64,000 bases of DNA from contig JAKIHM010000003.1 of assembly GCA_021608145.1 (NCBI GenBank), positions 62,001-126,000 on the forward strand, given 5' to 3'. Source of the DNA: Thermovorax subterraneus. GTDB lineage: Bacteria > Bacillota > Thermosediminibacteria > Thermosediminibacterales > Thermosediminibacteraceae. Positions 33,523 through 44,403 of this stretch are shown piece by piece. The notes under the pieces are model-generated. The model was not told the DNA's origin. It did not search any database and was given only the letters and a program-made list of their open reading frames with translations. The position numbers and the translations under genes were made by a program. The number at the start of each line of letters is the position of its first letter. The first letter of the stretch is position 1.

Positions 33523-34269
33523 TTAATATTCAATCGAAAGAACCGGTACCCCCAACCAGACATAAGTTTTTTGATCCTGGTCACTATACCTTACGGCTAT
33601 ATTTATGTTGTACCTTTTTCCCATTATCTCAAGGCTCTCCTGGAAAAGCGGGCTGTAACCTATAAAGTTTTGCATTTCGAGGTCTTCCATCTTCTCCACT
33701 TCTTTTGTCCTGAGCTCTTCCAGTATTCCCGTTACAATTTTATCTTGTTCCACCCGATTAAGTTTACCATAAATACCCCCGGCAAGGCAAGTAGTAATTC
33801 TTGATTGCCCTCCGCTTGATGTAACAGCCAAGGCTATTTTTTGCTTCATATCTTTTAGTTTTCTCACATCGCTGCCGGTCGCGCTGACCGCCAGATAAGT
33901 TTGGGGTTCTTTCTCGAACTCCTCGGGCAATTTTACGCTCTGGACTACTATCCTAACGTAATTTCCATCATGCAGCAAACTTTCCAGTATAAACACCCTG
34001 TACATATCGTCCTGTTCCTGGGTCACTGTAAATTCCTCGTTTGAAGTTTGAAAAATTAGAAAGACATTTTCTGCGATTTTCTTCATATCTGAAAACTCCA
34101 TAAAATTTTTATTTATTACAGACCAGTCCGCCACATCGAACGATTCAATCTGGACTTTGTTAGCTGTCAAGGCTTTAACCAAAAAGTCTTCTTCAGCCAT
34201 GCTGTATGAGGAAAAGGAGCTTGCCAGCATAAAAAATACCGTTATGGCAATTATTTTCATAAATTTCAC
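33523..34269 (-). CDS. ywmB: YwmB-family (TATA-box-binding-like fold) exported protein
   Basis: 248-aa protein with an N-terminal signal-like segment ([24 protein letters not shown]) and a two-repeat fold assigned to the YwmB family; function unknown. It starts at GTG 34269, 7 bp after GGGAGGAG. In B. subtilis ywmB lies between the atp operon and murA; here it lies between the V-ATPase operon and murA. Confidence 0.85.
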   Translation of the reverse strand: MKFMKIIAITVFFMLASSFSSYSMAEEDFLVKALTANKVQIESFDVADWSVINKNFMEFSDMKKIAENVFLIFQTSNEEFTVTQEQDDMYRVFILESLLHDGNYVRIVVQSVKLPEEFEKEPQTYLAVSATGSDVRKLKDMKQKIALAVTSSGGQSRITTCLAGGIYGKLNRVEQDKIVTGILEELRTKEVEKMEDLEMQNFIGYSPLFQESLEIMGKRYNINIAVRYSDQDQKTYVWLGVPVLSIEY

Positions 34270-34435
34270 AAATATCTCCTCCCTGATAAGGATATTCATT
34301 TTAGATTATTGCCATAAATTGTATTTTTTATGCCCATCTCCTTTTGAAATATTCGGTCATGACGTTCCCATACCATAATATTCTTTAAATCTTTTTCGCG
34401 CACTTTTTAGCTTTTCTGCGTCCTTTTCTAAAAGC

Positions 34436-34465
34436 AAAAAACCCGCCTCTTCTATTGAGGCGGTT
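34436..34465 (-). terminator. Terminator of the V-type ATPase operon
   Basis: CCGCCTC / GAGGCGG hairpin followed by GTTTTTTG on the minus strand, 23 bp after ntpD. Confidence 0.9.
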
Positions 34466-34486
34466 CAAATTATGACTATTATTCCA

Positions 34487-35113
34487 TTACCCCTGCATTA
34501 CCATTTCCTTTATCTTCATTAATCTCGTGCGGCTGGAGCGCTCGTTTTCGTCCAGCTTCATCGTTATATATTTTATTGTTTTTTCCAACTGAGGAATAAG
34601 CACGTACTCTAGAGCATTCACCCTTCTTCTTGTCTTTTCGATTTCATCTGCCATTAACTGGCATGCTTTTTCGAATTCGGCAAGTTTCAGCATTTTCGGG
34701 AGGATAGACGATAAAGTCCGGATGGCAAAGTCCATCTCGGCAGAAGTCCCTGCAAAGCCATATGGGTACAAATTTTTCCCTTCTTCCATGGATATCTCTA
34801 TGCGGGGCACATTTACGCTCATTATATTGCTCTTTTTAATATCTATGCTGACTTCAGCCGTGGGAATCATCAGGCTTTCTTCCACTACGCTTGCAGGCAT
34901 TTGGCTGCGAGCCATCGTAAAACTTTGGAAGGCTGCTATAAGTTCGCGCTCTACTTCCTCCCGCAGGGCCTTATTCTGCTTCACCATATCTATAAATTTC
35001 TTTATGAGCTCATCCTGCTTATCTTTTAAGAGCTTGTGGCCCCGCTTTGCCGTCACAAGCCTTCTTTTCAGCCTGGAAAGCTCCATCCGGTTTGGATTAG
35101 CCCTTATTTCCAT
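34487..35113 (-). CDS. ntpD: V/A-type ATPase subunit D
   Basis: 208-aa central stalk (rotor shaft) subunit with long N- and C-terminal helices: NPNRMELSRLKRRLVTAKRGHKLLKDKQDELIKKF at the start and RTRLMKIKEMVMQ at the end. Last gene of the cluster, 2 bp behind ntpB. Confidence 0.94.
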   Translation of the reverse strand: MEIRANPNRMELSRLKRRLVTAKRGHKLLKDKQDELIKKFIDMVKQNKALREEVERELIAAFQSFTMARSQMPASVVEESLMIPTAEVSIDIKKSNIMSVNVPRIEISMEEGKNLYPYGFAGTSAEMDFAIRTLSSILPKMLKLAEFEKACQLMADEIEKTRRRVNALEYVLIPQLEKTIKYITMKLDENERSSRTRLMKIKEMVMQG

Positions 35114-35115
35114 TT

Positions 35116-36498
35116 CTATTCTTCTCCTTTTTTGGGAAGGTACTTTTCGATGTATTCGTCCCTTATCCTCTTGAGTTCAGCTCTCGGAAGTATGGTCAAG
35201 AGTTCCCATCCTATCGTCAGGGTTTCCTCAATGCTCCTGTCCTCGTCTTCCCTCTGGGCCACATACCTTTTCTCAAACTCGTCCGCGAATTTCGCATATA
35301 GCTTATCCGTATCGGAAAGGGCGGCCTCACCCAGTATCACTGCCAGCTCTTTAGCCTGCTTGCCGCGGGCATAGGAAGCAAAGAGCTGGTTCATTGTATC
35401 TGCGTGGTCCTCTCTCGTCTTGCCCTTTCCTATACCTTTGTCCTTGAGACGCGAGAGGGATGGGAGCACGTCAATGGGAGGATAAATGCCCTTTCTGTGA
35501 AGTTCGCGGCTCAAGATTATCTGTCCTTCGGTTATATATCCCGTAAGGTCCGGTATCGGGTGAGTCTTGTCGTCTTCCGGCATCGTCAGAATCGGTATTT
35601 GCGTTATAGACCCTTTCTTGCCCTTTATCCTTCCCGCTCTTTCGTATATTGTAGAAAGGTCCGTGTAAAGGTACCCGGGATAACCCCTGCGTCCCGGGAC
35701 TTCCTTTCTTGCAGCCGAAACTTCCCTTAGGGCCTCGCAGTAATTGGTCATGTCAGTCAAGATTACAAGTACATGCATATCTTTTTCATAAGCCAGAAAT
35801 TCTGCACAAGTCAATGCCATTCGCGGTGTGGCTATACGTTCTATAGCGGGGTCATTGGCCAAATTAATGAACAGAACCGACCTTTCTATGGCTCCAGTGC
35901 GCCTGAAATCCGAGATGAAGTAGTCGGCTTCCTCAAAGGTGATGCCCATTGCTGCGAAAACTACCGCAAATTTGCTTTCGGTGCCGAGAACTTTTGCCTG
36001 TCTTGCTATCTGCGCCGCCAGCTGGGCGTGAGGAAGACCAGAACCCGAGAAAATCGGTAGTTTCTGCCCCCTTACCAGTGTGTTTAGACCATCGATGGCC
36101 GAAATTCCCGTCTGAATGAATTCTGAAGGATAGTCGCGGGCAGCCGGGTTTATAGGGCTGCCGTTTATATCAAGCCTTTTTTCCGGTATTATCATTGGGC
36201 CTTTATCCCGTGGGCGGCCGAAGCCGTCGAATACTCTGCCCAGCATATCTATAGAAACGCCCAGCTCTATGCTCTTCCCTACAAACCTGACCTTGCAGTC
36301 GTTTATATTAAGTCCAGTCGAACCCTCGAAAAGCTGGACCAAAGCTTTATCGCCGTTTACTTCTAACACCTGTCCCCGGCGAATCTCACCGCTGCCGGTT
36401 TCGATTTCTACAAGCTCATTGTACTTTACCCCTTCCACATTCTCAACAAGCATCAGCGGCCCGACGATCTCTTTTGCTGTTTTATACTCTTTAAGCAT
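35116..36498 (-). CDS. ntpB: V/A-type ATPase subunit B
   Basis: 460-aa non-catalytic head subunit starting at ATG 36498 behind GGAGGT. The P-loop region is replaced by [39 protein letters not shown] and [20 protein letters not shown] are typical. It forms the A3B3 head with ntpA and overlaps it slightly. Confidence 0.96.
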   Translation of the reverse strand: MLKEYKTAKEIVGPLMLVENVEGVKYNELVEIETGSGEIRRGQVLEVNGDKALVQLFEGSTGLNINDCKVRFVGKSIELGVSIDMLGRVFDGFGRPRDKGPMIIPEKRLDINGSPINPAARDYPSEFIQTGISAIDGLNTLVRGQKLPIFSGSGLPHAQLAAQIARQAKVLGTESKFAVVFAAMGITFEEADYFISDFRRTGAIERSVLFINLANDPAIERIATPRMALTCAEFLAYEKDMHVLVILTDMTNYCEALREVSAARKEVPGRRGYPGYLYTDLSTIYERAGRIKGKKGSITQIPILTMPEDDKTHPIPDLTGYITEGQIILSRELHRKGIYPPIDVLPSLSRLKDKGIGKGKTREDHADTMNQLFASYARGKQAKELAVILGEAALSDTDKLYAKFADEFEKRYVAQREDEDRSIEETLTIGWELLTILPRAELKRIRDEYIEKYLPKKGEE

Positions 36499-38263
36499 CG
36501 GCTGCACCTCCTTCTACGAGGTCCTGCATTGCTTTCCTTATTTCGTCTTCGATTTCGTCGAACAGGCGCATGCTGGATTCCTCTATATACTTGGCTCGGG
36601 CTATCCTCTCGCGCACCGGATGTTTTTCTATATCGGAGAAAGATGCACCTTTTTCTAACGCCTTTTGTGCTTCGTGGTAAAACATAAGTATCAACTTCAG
36701 CATCCTGTATTGCTTTTCCTTAGAAGAGTAGGTATCGACTTCGTGAAAAGCATTCTGATGCAGGAAGTCTTCTCTTATGGATCTTGCCACTTCCAGCACC
36801 AGGCGGTCTCCTGTAGAAAGGGCATCTATACCTACGAGCCTCACTATCTCCTGCAGGCTGTCTTCTTCCTGCAAGAGCCTCATGGCTTCGGAGCGGAGCT
36901 GTCCCCAATCGCTGCTTACATTTTTGTTCATGTATTCTTCTACTACATCAGAGTAAAGAGAATAGCTCGTCAGCCAGTTGATTGCGGGGAAGTGGCGCGC
37001 ATAAGCAAGTTGTGCATCTAACGCCCAGAACACCTTTACAACGCGCAGCGTTGCCTGGGTAACAGGTTCAGAAAGGTCTCCGCCGGGTGGCGATACAGCT
37101 CCGACTACCGTTAGGGCTCCTTCTCGGTTGTCGCTGCCAAGGCAAATAACCCTTCCGGCCCTCTCGTAAAATTCCGCAAGCCTTCTTGATAGATATGCAG
37201 GATAACCCTCTTCGCCCGGCATCTCTTCGAGCCTGCCCGACATTTCGCGAAGGGCTTCCGCCCAGCGGGAAGTGGAATCGGCCATCAGAGCCACGCTATA
37301 TCCCATATCCCTGAAATATTCGGCAATGGTTATTCCCGTGTAAATTGATGCTTCCCGGGCCGCAACCGGCATGTTGGACGTATTTGCAATTAAAACGGTG
37401 CGCTTCATTAGCGGCTCGCCGGTCTTTGGATCTTTTAATTCCGGGAACTCCAAAAGAACGTCTGTCATTTCGTTGCCTCGCTCGCCGCAGCCGATGTAGA
37501 CTACAATTTCCGCATCGGCCCATTTTGCCAGCTGATGCTGCACCACCGTCTTTCCGCTGCCGAAGGGTCCCGGTATGCAGGCGGTCCCACCTTTTGTCAC
37601 GGGGAAGAACGTATCGATAACCCTCTGGCCCGTCGACATGGGAATCTCGGGCGGCAGTTTTTCTTTATAGGGCCTGGTCTTTCTTACCGGCCACTTTTGC
37701 ATCATTGTAAGCTCCAGCGTCTTTCCCGATTCGGTCCTCACTACGGCTACCGGCTCCGTTACCGTGAACTCCCCTTCCCTGATGTCTTCTATAATTCCAG
37801 AAATACCAGGGGGCACCATTATACGGTGTTCCACTATCACCGTCTCCTGCACCGTGCCGATTATATCACCGCCGGCAACCCTGTCTCCGGGCTTTACTCT
37901 GGGCGTAAATTTCCATTTTTTCTCACGATTCAAAGCCGGCACGTCGATACCCCTAGTTATAAAGCTGCCGACCTTTTTCTCTATTACGTCAAGAGGTCTT
38001 TGAATTCCATCGAAAATACCTTCGAGCATTCCCGGTCCCAGTTCAACGCTGAGGGGTTCTCCTGTGGATACCACCGGGTCTCCGGGGCCCAATCCCGAAG
38101 TTTCTTCGTAAACCTGAATCGAAACTTTATCTCCCCGGATCTCTATGACCTCACCGACGAGGCCCTGCGTTCCCACCTTTACCACGTCGAACATCTTTGC
38201 CTCGGGAAGACCCGTAGCTACCACGAGGGGACCGGAAACTTTTGTTATTATTCCCTGGCTCAT
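36491..38263 (-). CDS. ntpA: V/A-type ATPase catalytic subunit A
   Basis: 590-aa catalytic subunit. Walker A is GPFGSGKT (about residue 235), the catalytic GERGNEM follows, then [27 protein letters not shown]. The extra bulge domain between the N-terminal barrel and the nucleotide fold marks it as V/A-type and not F-type beta. Position third from the end of the operon. Confidence 0.97.
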   Translation of the reverse strand: MSQGIITKVSGPLVVATGLPEAKMFDVVKVGTQGLVGEVIEIRGDKVSIQVYEETSGLGPGDPVVSTGEPLSVELGPGMLEGIFDGIQRPLDVIEKKVGSFITRGIDVPALNREKKWKFTPRVKPGDRVAGGDIIGTVQETVIVEHRIMVPPGISGIIEDIREGEFTVTEPVAVVRTESGKTLELTMMQKWPVRKTRPYKEKLPPEIPMSTGQRVIDTFFPVTKGGTACIPGPFGSGKTVVQHQLAKWADAEIVVYIGCGERGNEMTDVLLEFPELKDPKTGEPLMKRTVLIANTSNMPVAAREASIYTGITIAEYFRDMGYSVALMADSTSRWAEALREMSGRLEEMPGEEGYPAYLSRRLAEFYERAGRVICLGSDNREGALTVVGAVSPPGGDLSEPVTQATLRVVKVFWALDAQLAYARHFPAINWLTSYSLYSDVVEEYMNKNVSSDWGQLRSEAMRLLQEEDSLQEIVRLVGIDALSTGDRLVLEVARSIREDFLHQNAFHEVDTYSSKEKQYRMLKLILMFYHEAQKALEKGASFSDIEKHPVRERIARAKYIEESSMRLFDEIEDEIRKAMQDLVEGGAADA

Positions 38264-38595
38264 TCCCTTCCCTCTCTTTCAAAAATGATATCCACTCCAA
38301 TAGCTTTTTCTACAGATTTTTTCACGTCAGTCATGCCGATTCCCAGAGTACCCCGGTTGCTGGGAATCAGAGTAATTATGGGCAAGGTTTTGTTCCTAAA
38401 AAGGTCTATTTTGTCCATGATTTTTTCCGCCAAGTGCTCCGTAATGAATATCACAGCATAATTCTCCCGTGCTAGCTTCAATAGCTTTTCTGCAGCCTCC
38501 GACTCATCGATGATGGGGAAAGTATCAATGCCTGTCGACTTAAAAGAAAGAGCCGTATCGTGGTCTGCAATTACTCCAATTTTATACATAGACAT
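38260..38595 (-). CDS. ntpF: V/A-type ATPase subunit F
   Basis: 111-aa rotor stalk subunit with a Rossmann-like N-terminus ([21 protein letters not shown]) and C-terminal helix. It contacts subunit D. The gene overlaps ntpC upstream and ntpA downstream. Confidence 0.9.
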   Translation of the reverse strand: MSMYKIGVIADHDTALSFKSTGIDTFPIIDESEAAEKLLKLARENYAVIFITEHLAEKIMDKIDLFRNKTLPIITLIPSNRGTLGIGMTDVKKSVEKAIGVDIIFEREGRE

Positions 38596-39586
38596 CCCTC
38601 AACCTTTCTCGAATTACGTCTTCCGATATCCCGTTTATTTTCCCCACCATCAGTACCCGGAGTATCTTAATTTCGTTCTCCTTTGCTCCTATATATCCCG
38701 CCACCGTTTCAAGGCCGTAGGGTTTATATATCCCTTTCTTGAGAATGCCCAGCAGGAAATCGTCCGACAGTTTTTCGTAGGTAGCCGGACTTCCCGTGGA
38801 AATCCAGTTTTCCAGTCCTTCCTTGACAACTTTGGCATACCTTGAGGAAGAAAGAGCGTCCACCAGGGACTGTACCGGTTCTTTGAAATATTTTTCGAAA
38901 AATGCCTGTTCGATTGTCCCACCGGGCAGTAAGGACTTTTCTAAAGCCTTTAAATCGGATTCCATGTATTTTAATCTTACCATCGTCTTAATATTGATTA
39001 AGTCCACCAAAGCGACCAGATAGTCCTTCAGAAATTCATGTCCTATTTCCTTTGTAAGCTCAATTAATTCTTCGTACAGAGCCCTATCCAGAAAAAGGTC
39101 TATCTGCTGGGGGTCCTGCGTTTCCTCAAACAACCTCATTGCTTCGCCGTATGCAGCCTTCATAGCCTCCGGAACTTTCGCGTCACCTTCGCCTTTGCCC
39201 AGTTTAATTAGTTCATCGACGGGAATTTCACCTAAATTTGAAAGATTTTCAGGAACATCCGCGCCTAAAATCCTGCTCTTTGCTATAACCTTGAGGTTGT
39301 GATAATCGTATTTCAGTGTGAAAAACCTCACTATCCTGTGATCTTTCAGCGATTCCCTTACCGTATTAAGGGTTTTTTTCATGCTGTTCTCGAGCGCTTT
39401 CTCGAAATCGTATACCGACTCGAGTTCTTCAAATTCGGGAGCGTAATCGGTCTCAGACAGGACCCTCAGCACCGCTTCCATATTTTCCGCCTCAAGTACC
39501 CTTTCGATGACGCTCCTGCCCAACAGCCTGTTTTCCAGGACTTTTACCCTGCCTGACGCATAGAGGAATTCCTCATCCCTCGGCAT
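38582..39586 (-). CDS. ntpC: V/A-type ATPase subunit C (d-type, rotor adaptor)
   Basis: 334-aa all-helical protein that links the central stalk to the membrane c-ring. FLYASGRVKVLENRLLGRSVIERVLEAENMEAVLRVLSETDY is the usual N-terminal domain; the three-fold repeat pattern continues through the protein. Between ntpE and ntpF. Confidence 0.92.
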   Translation of the reverse strand: MPRDEEFLYASGRVKVLENRLLGRSVIERVLEAENMEAVLRVLSETDYAPEFEELESVYDFEKALENSMKKTLNTVRESLKDHRIVRFFTLKYDYHNLKVIAKSRILGADVPENLSNLGEIPVDELIKLGKGEGDAKVPEAMKAAYGEAMRLFEETQDPQQIDLFLDRALYEELIELTKEIGHEFLKDYLVALVDLINIKTMVRLKYMESDLKALEKSLLPGGTIEQAFFEKYFKEPVQSLVDALSSSRYAKVVKEGLENWISTGSPATYEKLSDDFLLGILKKGIYKPYGLETVAGYIGAKENEIKILRVLMVGKINGISEDVIRERLRDVYV

Positions 39587-39593
39587 TATGGCA

Positions 39594-40199
39594 TCACTCC
39601 TCGAAAAGTAGTCGAGCCACTTCGGTTTCTAACTCTTGCCGCTGGGCTTTGAGCAGGTATTCGAAAGCACAATTTATTTCCACAGTTTCCGACTTCAATA
39701 TAAATCCGCTTCTTATAGGCCTTCTTTCTTCGGAAAGGCGCAGGTTGCCCAATTTCCCCTGTTTTTTTAGTGCATCGTTGACCACTGTGAGAAACTCCGG
39801 GGTTATCTTTGTTCTATCGTTTTCAGAAATTATAACCTCTTCGTTGCCATCAACCGAAGTCAAAAGAAGCATCCTCCGGATGAGGTCAAGGTAACTTTGC
39901 TCATCCAGGCTGCAGAGCTTTTTCTCGGCTTGTGCAAAGACCTCATCTATCAATGCCTGCTTTGCTTCAAGAAAGCGCTTTTTTTCTTCCAACTCCGCCA
40001 TAGAGAGGATCTTCCGTTTTTCTTCAGCGGCCATCTTTTGTGCTCTTTTTTTTGCCTCAATTTCAATTTCGTTCGCTTTTTCTCTTGCCTTTTCTAGTAT
40101 TTCGGATGCTTTTTTTTCTGCCTCTTTAATTATCCGGTTTTTCTCCTCAGAGGCTTCTTCCATTATCCTTTCTTTTATTTTTGTAATGCCTTGCATCAT
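39594..40199 (-). CDS. ntpE: V/A-type ATPase subunit E (peripheral stalk)
   Basis: 201-aa protein with a long N-terminal Glu/Lys-rich coiled coil (about residues 5-85) and a globular C-terminal head-binding domain. It pairs with the small coiled-coil subunit encoded at 42674-42997. Confidence 0.92.
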   Translation of the reverse strand: MMQGITKIKERIMEEASEEKNRIIKEAEKKASEILEKAREKANEIEIEAKKRAQKMAAEEKRKILSMAELEEKKRFLEAKQALIDEVFAQAEKKLCSLDEQSYLDLIRRMLLLTSVDGNEEVIISENDRTKITPEFLTVVNDALKKQGKLGNLRLSEERRPIRSGFILKSETVEINCAFEYLLKAQRQELETEVARLLFEE

Positions 40200-40209
40200 T
40201 GAGCACTCC

Positions 40210-40707
<498 letters not shown>

Positions 40708-40779
40708 TCATTATTGTTTAATTTTTTATGATTATTTTTATAATGCAATCCTATTTAATCTCTCCTTAATCTTTTACCA

Positions 40780-42687
40780 TTAATGTCCTTCTATATCAAG
40801 GTATTCGGTTTTCATCCTCAATGGGTCAAAGGCCCTTCCACCGCCCTCGTAAAACTTTCCAAAAAACTCAATATACTGCAGACGGCTGCTGTGGACGTAA
40901 GCACCAAGGGCATTCACCGCAATATTAAACAGATGGCCCCCAGCCATTATTATTACCATTGCTATATATCCAATGATATTTACTCCGAGCATTTTAGCCA
41001 TGGTATTTATAACGGTGGCTATCACACCTGTCGCCAGGCCTAAAGCCAAAAGTCGCGAATACGAGAGCACATCGCTGAGGTAACTCGTCACGTTGTAAAG
41101 GCTGAGCAATCCCGACGTGAATTTTTTTATTATGCTCCGCTGCGTTCTACCCTGGGTTAGTACAAGACCCATAGCTCCGACTAAAGCAACGTATTTAGCC
41201 ACCCCTACAGTCCCTGGAAAAGCCAGCATTATGAGCCCGGTCAGGAATACCAGCCAAAGCCCTTGATCCATCAAAGCATCGGCAACTTTCCCTTTTCTTA
41301 TGTCTTTGTAAGCACTTAAAACTATTCCAGTATATATTTGTACAAGGCCCATAGCAAAACTCAAATATAAAACCGCCATGGGGTTATCCAAAGGATTAAG
41401 CCAGAGGGGTTTTACTTTTATTAGATCTCCAAACCAGCTACCGAAAATAATTCCCCATATAAAGGTAGAGATGCCGCATAAAAAGAGAAGTTCCACTAAT
41501 TTTTTGCCCATCCCCGCTAACTTAAGTTTCCACAATGCAAGGGCTGAAAGTAGCGACAGCACCAATCCGTAAGCTGCATCGCTTACCATCATTCCAAAAA
41601 ACACGAAATAAAACGGCGCCATGTAAACATTGGGGTCGATTTCCCTTGGATCTGGAAGGCTGTAAAGCTCAGTCACTATTTCAAAAGGCTGTACCAATCG
41701 CGGGTTTGATAAAGCAACCGGTATGTCGTCATCTTCTGCGGGGTCTTCAAATTCAAGATGCACCGTATCTGTAACGGAATTTATCGCACTATTTACCGAT
41801 TCTACCGAATTTTCGGGAACATACGCCTTCATTACAAATATCTTTTCGGTGTCGGCCATCTTTTGCAGGTTTTCTTTCTTTTGCTTTTCTAAAAGCAAGT
41901 AGTCGTAAAACGCCTTGAGGTCCAGCAGATTGTCTGAGAGTTTGGTAATCTCCTCTTTTATACTCTTCCTTTCGGATTCTATAGCCTCCAACCTCTCCTG
42001 TAATTTGCAAACAATCTCCTGAGGCGTTCCAGTAAATCCGCTAAATTCTTCGGTATTTACCGAAAATTCCTTGGAGAGCTCCTGTGCCTCAGTTCTAATG
42101 GAGCTATGATATACAGCAAGGGCCAGGCTTTCTTCTCGGCTTTCGCCAACTGGAATTACTTCCAGCGGCAAGTCGCTCTCTTTAACCTTGTTCATAAACT
42201 CTTTGAAATTCTTTTTCGGCACAGTGATAGCCTTTATATCAACCTTTCCCGTGGTACCAAGGTCCTCTACCGGGATATCTAGGGCTCCCCAAGGTTTTAT
42301 TAATTCTATCTGGTTTACTATCCTTCCTTCTTCAGTTTTTAGCCTTGAAAACCTCTGCTCAAAGCGGTAAATGGAATCTACTATTTTAAAAACTTCTGCC
42401 TCACGGCTTAAAATTTCCTCAAGTTTTTTCCAACTGACTTTGGGCCTTCCATAAATAAGCGGATTTTGTTCCTTGGCATAAGGTCTTAGAAATTCTATGG
42501 CAAATTTCAACCTTGAAAGCTTTGTCTCCAGTTCTGAAAGCTCGGCAGTTATTTTTGAATTGCCTCCCTCTTCTTCTTTTACATCCGCTATCTCAACTGT
42601 TCCTAGCCTTTGCAAAGCGCCAAGGAGGCTGTCCAAATCATCCTTCAAACCCAAAAGGAACATTTTTTTCATTTTAACTATCGCCAT
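40780..42687 (-). CDS. ntpI: V/A-type ATPase membrane stator subunit I
   Basis: 635-aa subunit with a cytoplasmic coiled-coil half (about residues 1-330) and a membrane half of seven to eight segments. The essential Arg lies in DVLSYSRLLALGLATGVIA. It forms the ion half-channels against the NtpK ring. Overlaps the small subunit gene upstream by 14 bp. Confidence 0.95.
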   Translation of the reverse strand: MAIVKMKKMFLLGLKDDLDSLLGALQRLGTVEIADVKEEEGGNSKITAELSELETKLSRLKFAIEFLRPYAKEQNPLIYGRPKVSWKKLEEILSREAEVFKIVDSIYRFEQRFSRLKTEEGRIVNQIELIKPWGALDIPVEDLGTTGKVDIKAITVPKKNFKEFMNKVKESDLPLEVIPVGESREESLALAVYHSSIRTEAQELSKEFSVNTEEFSGFTGTPQEIVCKLQERLEAIESERKSIKEEITKLSDNLLDLKAFYDYLLLEKQKKENLQKMADTEKIFVMKAYVPENSVESVNSAINSVTDTVHLEFEDPAEDDDIPVALSNPRLVQPFEIVTELYSLPDPREIDPNVYMAPFYFVFFGMMVSDAAYGLVLSLLSALALWKLKLAGMGKKLVELLFLCGISTFIWGIIFGSWFGDLIKVKPLWLNPLDNPMAVLYLSFAMGLVQIYTGIVLSAYKDIRKGKVADALMDQGLWLVFLTGLIMLAFPGTVGVAKYVALVGAMGLVLTQGRTQRSIIKKFTSGLLSLYNVTSYLSDVLSYSRLLALGLATGVIATVINTMAKMLGVNIIGYIAMVIIMAGGHLFNIAVNALGAYVHSSRLQYIEFFGKFYEGGGRAFDPLRMKTEYLDIEGH

Positions 42688-42997
42688 ATAAAGTCACTAC
42701 CTTCTTTACTATAAAGTCGGCTGCTTGAGGAATTCGTTCTTTTGACCTTTCAACCAATTCTTTTATCTTTTCTTCATACTCCTCTTTTAAAGACAGGGCT
42801 TTTCTTTCCGCTTCCTTTTTAGCATCTTCAACGATGCTATTGAAGACCTCTTCTCCCTTTTTTTGAGCACTCAAAATTACTTCTTCCGCTTTTCTATTGG
42901 CTGCAGCTACAATAGACTTGGCTTCTTTCTCGGCTTCTTCTATTATAGCTTTCGCCCTACTTTCGGTCGCCCTTATATCGTCTATGACCTCTCTCAA
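42674..42997 (-). CDS. V/A-type ATPase subunit G/H (peripheral stalk)
   Basis: 107-aa almost fully coiled-coil protein rich in Ala, Glu and Lys (AKAIIEEAEKEAKSIVAAA), the partner of subunit E in the peripheral stalk. Between the AtpZ-like gene and ntpI. Confidence 0.85.
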   Translation of the reverse strand: MREVIDDIRATESRAKAIIEEAEKEAKSIVAAANRKAEEVILSAQKKGEEVFNSIVEDAKKEAERKALSLKEEYEEKIKELVERSKERIPQAADFIVKKVVTLYGDS

Positions 42998-43027
42998 GCT
43001 AAAATCACCTCCCGATGATAAAATAAA

Positions 43028-43246
43028 TTATTTCTTTTTTTTGAATTCTAACGATAAAAGTTTATATACACTCATCGCACCTGAAAAAGCCCCTAACAGT
43101 ACTCCTAGAATCAAAAAAAGGCTGCCTGACGAAAGCCTCCTGTCCAAATAGGCTCCGACATATACACCACCCAGGATAGGCAAGGCCATATTCAAGCCGA
43201 TTTGAGTCAAAAGTGCAATATGTTGAACTAATCTTATATCTTTCAT
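43028..43246 (-). CDS. AtpZ/AtpI-like small membrane protein
   Basis: 72-aa protein with two membrane segments (IALLTQIGLNMALPILGGVYVGAYLDRRL and LFLILGVLLGAFSGAMSVYKLL), matching the AtpZ/ATP synthase I family that normally precedes F-type atp genes and helps assembly or Mg2+ supply. Here it precedes a V-type cluster. It starts at ATG 43246 with no Shine-Dalgarno; the -10 of a strong promoter ends 7 bp upstream, so the transcript may be leaderless. Confidence 0.8.
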   Translation of the reverse strand: MKDIRLVQHIALLTQIGLNMALPILGGVYVGAYLDRRLSSGSLFLILGVLLGAFSGAMSVYKLLSLEFKKKK

Positions 43247-43253
43247 AGTGGTA

Positions 43254-43282
43254 ATTATACAATATAGCAAAAAAAAATTCAA
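43254..43282 (-). promoter_or_regulatory. Promoter of the V-type ATPase operon, placed for a leaderless mRNA
   Basis: TTGAAT (43277-43282), 17-bp spacer, TATAAT (43254-43259) on the minus strand; then TACCACT and the ATG. A start 7 bp after the -10 would be the A of the ATG. Confidence 0.75.
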
Positions 43283-43373
43283 ACCAGATGATTGGAAACA
43301 TACAATCGATTTCTCACGCTATCTTCTTTATAATCACAATTACAGCAATTTTTGTGAACTGTATCACAATCTT

Positions 43374-44399
43374 TCAATTTTTCTTCTGATTTCCAGGGCT
43401 ATTATTAGATTTTCCCTTTATCTGAAGTGCTTTGTCTTTTTCCGGCTTTTCCTGCTGCTTGCTTTGACCTGCATCATTTACTTTTTTGTCAACCCGTGCT
43501 TCTTGCCCATTACTTATTTCTTCATCTTTCGTTTTCACAACTTCATTATTATAATTTCCGATAGCCGGGTTTTCTTTCGGTTTTTGAGGTGTCTGTTTTT
43601 GAGGCGTCTTGTTTACTTTATCTTTATCCTCTGCCTTTTCTTCATTTCCTGAGCTAAACTTCAGCTCCTTGATTAAGTCCTTAACCTGCATTTTTTTTAT
43701 GTTCTCTAGCTCCAAATTAATACCCTTTTCCTTCAACTTCTCATAAAGCACTAGTTTTCCCTCGGATATTCCAAGTTTTTTCGCCTCATTGTGCAATTTT
43801 ATGGAGGAATGCTGCACGTACAGTTCAACCTTATTCTCACCTTCCTGCTGTATGGAAATGCCGCCTTCACCTTTAATTTTTTCTAATTCCTTCATTGCAG
43901 TTTGTTCCAGTTTCTTTCCAAGAGCCAACTTTTTCTCGTCCTTCAAGTTAGATATCGTAATCATTACCACCGATTCCGGGTTTAGGAACTTTTGCTCTCT
44001 GGCCCTTTCAAGCAGGGTTTCCATAACTTCTTCTGCGGGCAAAGCCCTATAAGATTTCTCGTTCCCTACCAATCGTTTTCCCTCTTCGTTTAAACCTACG
44101 ACGTCTACTGTCCGGTCGAACCTGTTTAGTGATATTTCTACGCTCGGATTCACGTCCATCGTAACGTAGGTCACTGGCCGGTAAAAGGCCATCCCGTATC
44201 CCGCAAGGACCGAAACTATTATCAAAGCAGCCGCTATGGATGCTATTTTTCTAAATGACGTGCGGGTACCTATCTCGCAAATCTCTATTTCGTCGCCAAT
44301 CTGCCTGTCTTTATATTTATTTTGCACTTTTATGAACTCGCCTTTGTGATTGACTACTATAATGTAGTCATCTTGAATATCTACAATAATAGCCTTCAC
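43374..44399 (-). CDS. rsgI: Anti-sigma-I factor RsgI-type
   Basis: 341-aa membrane protein that holds SigI. The N-terminal RsgI_N domain (MKAIIVDIQDDYIIVVNHKGEFIKV, residues 1-55) binds sigma-I inside the cell, one membrane segment spans about 53-75, and the outer domain has YVTMDVNPSVEISLNRFDRTVDVVGLN with the Asn-Pro where RsgI proteins self-cleave. The C-terminal tail (about 235-341) is Lys/Gln/Asn/Pro-rich, without a carbohydrate-binding module. Directly behind sigI. Confidence 0.9.
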   Translation of the reverse strand: MKAIIVDIQDDYIIVVNHKGEFIKVQNKYKDRQIGDEIEICEIGTRTSFRKIASIAAALIIVSVLAGYGMAFYRPVTYVTMDVNPSVEISLNRFDRTVDVVGLNEEGKRLVGNEKSYRALPAEEVMETLLERAREQKFLNPESVVMITISNLKDEKKLALGKKLEQTAMKELEKIKGEGGISIQQEGENKVELYVQHSSIKLHNEAKKLGISEGKLVLYEKLKEKGINLELENIKKMQVKDLIKELKFSSGNEEKAEDKDKVNKTPQKQTPQKPKENPAIGNYNNEVVKTKDEEISNGQEARVDKKVNDAGQSKQQEKPEKDKALQIKGKSNNSPGNQKKN

Positions 44400-44403
44400 C
44401 TTT

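Noticed and set aside
37535-38461. 308-codon plus-strand frame opposite ntpA
   Set aside because: Antisense to a well-conserved ATPase gene; composition follows the codon pattern of ntpA.
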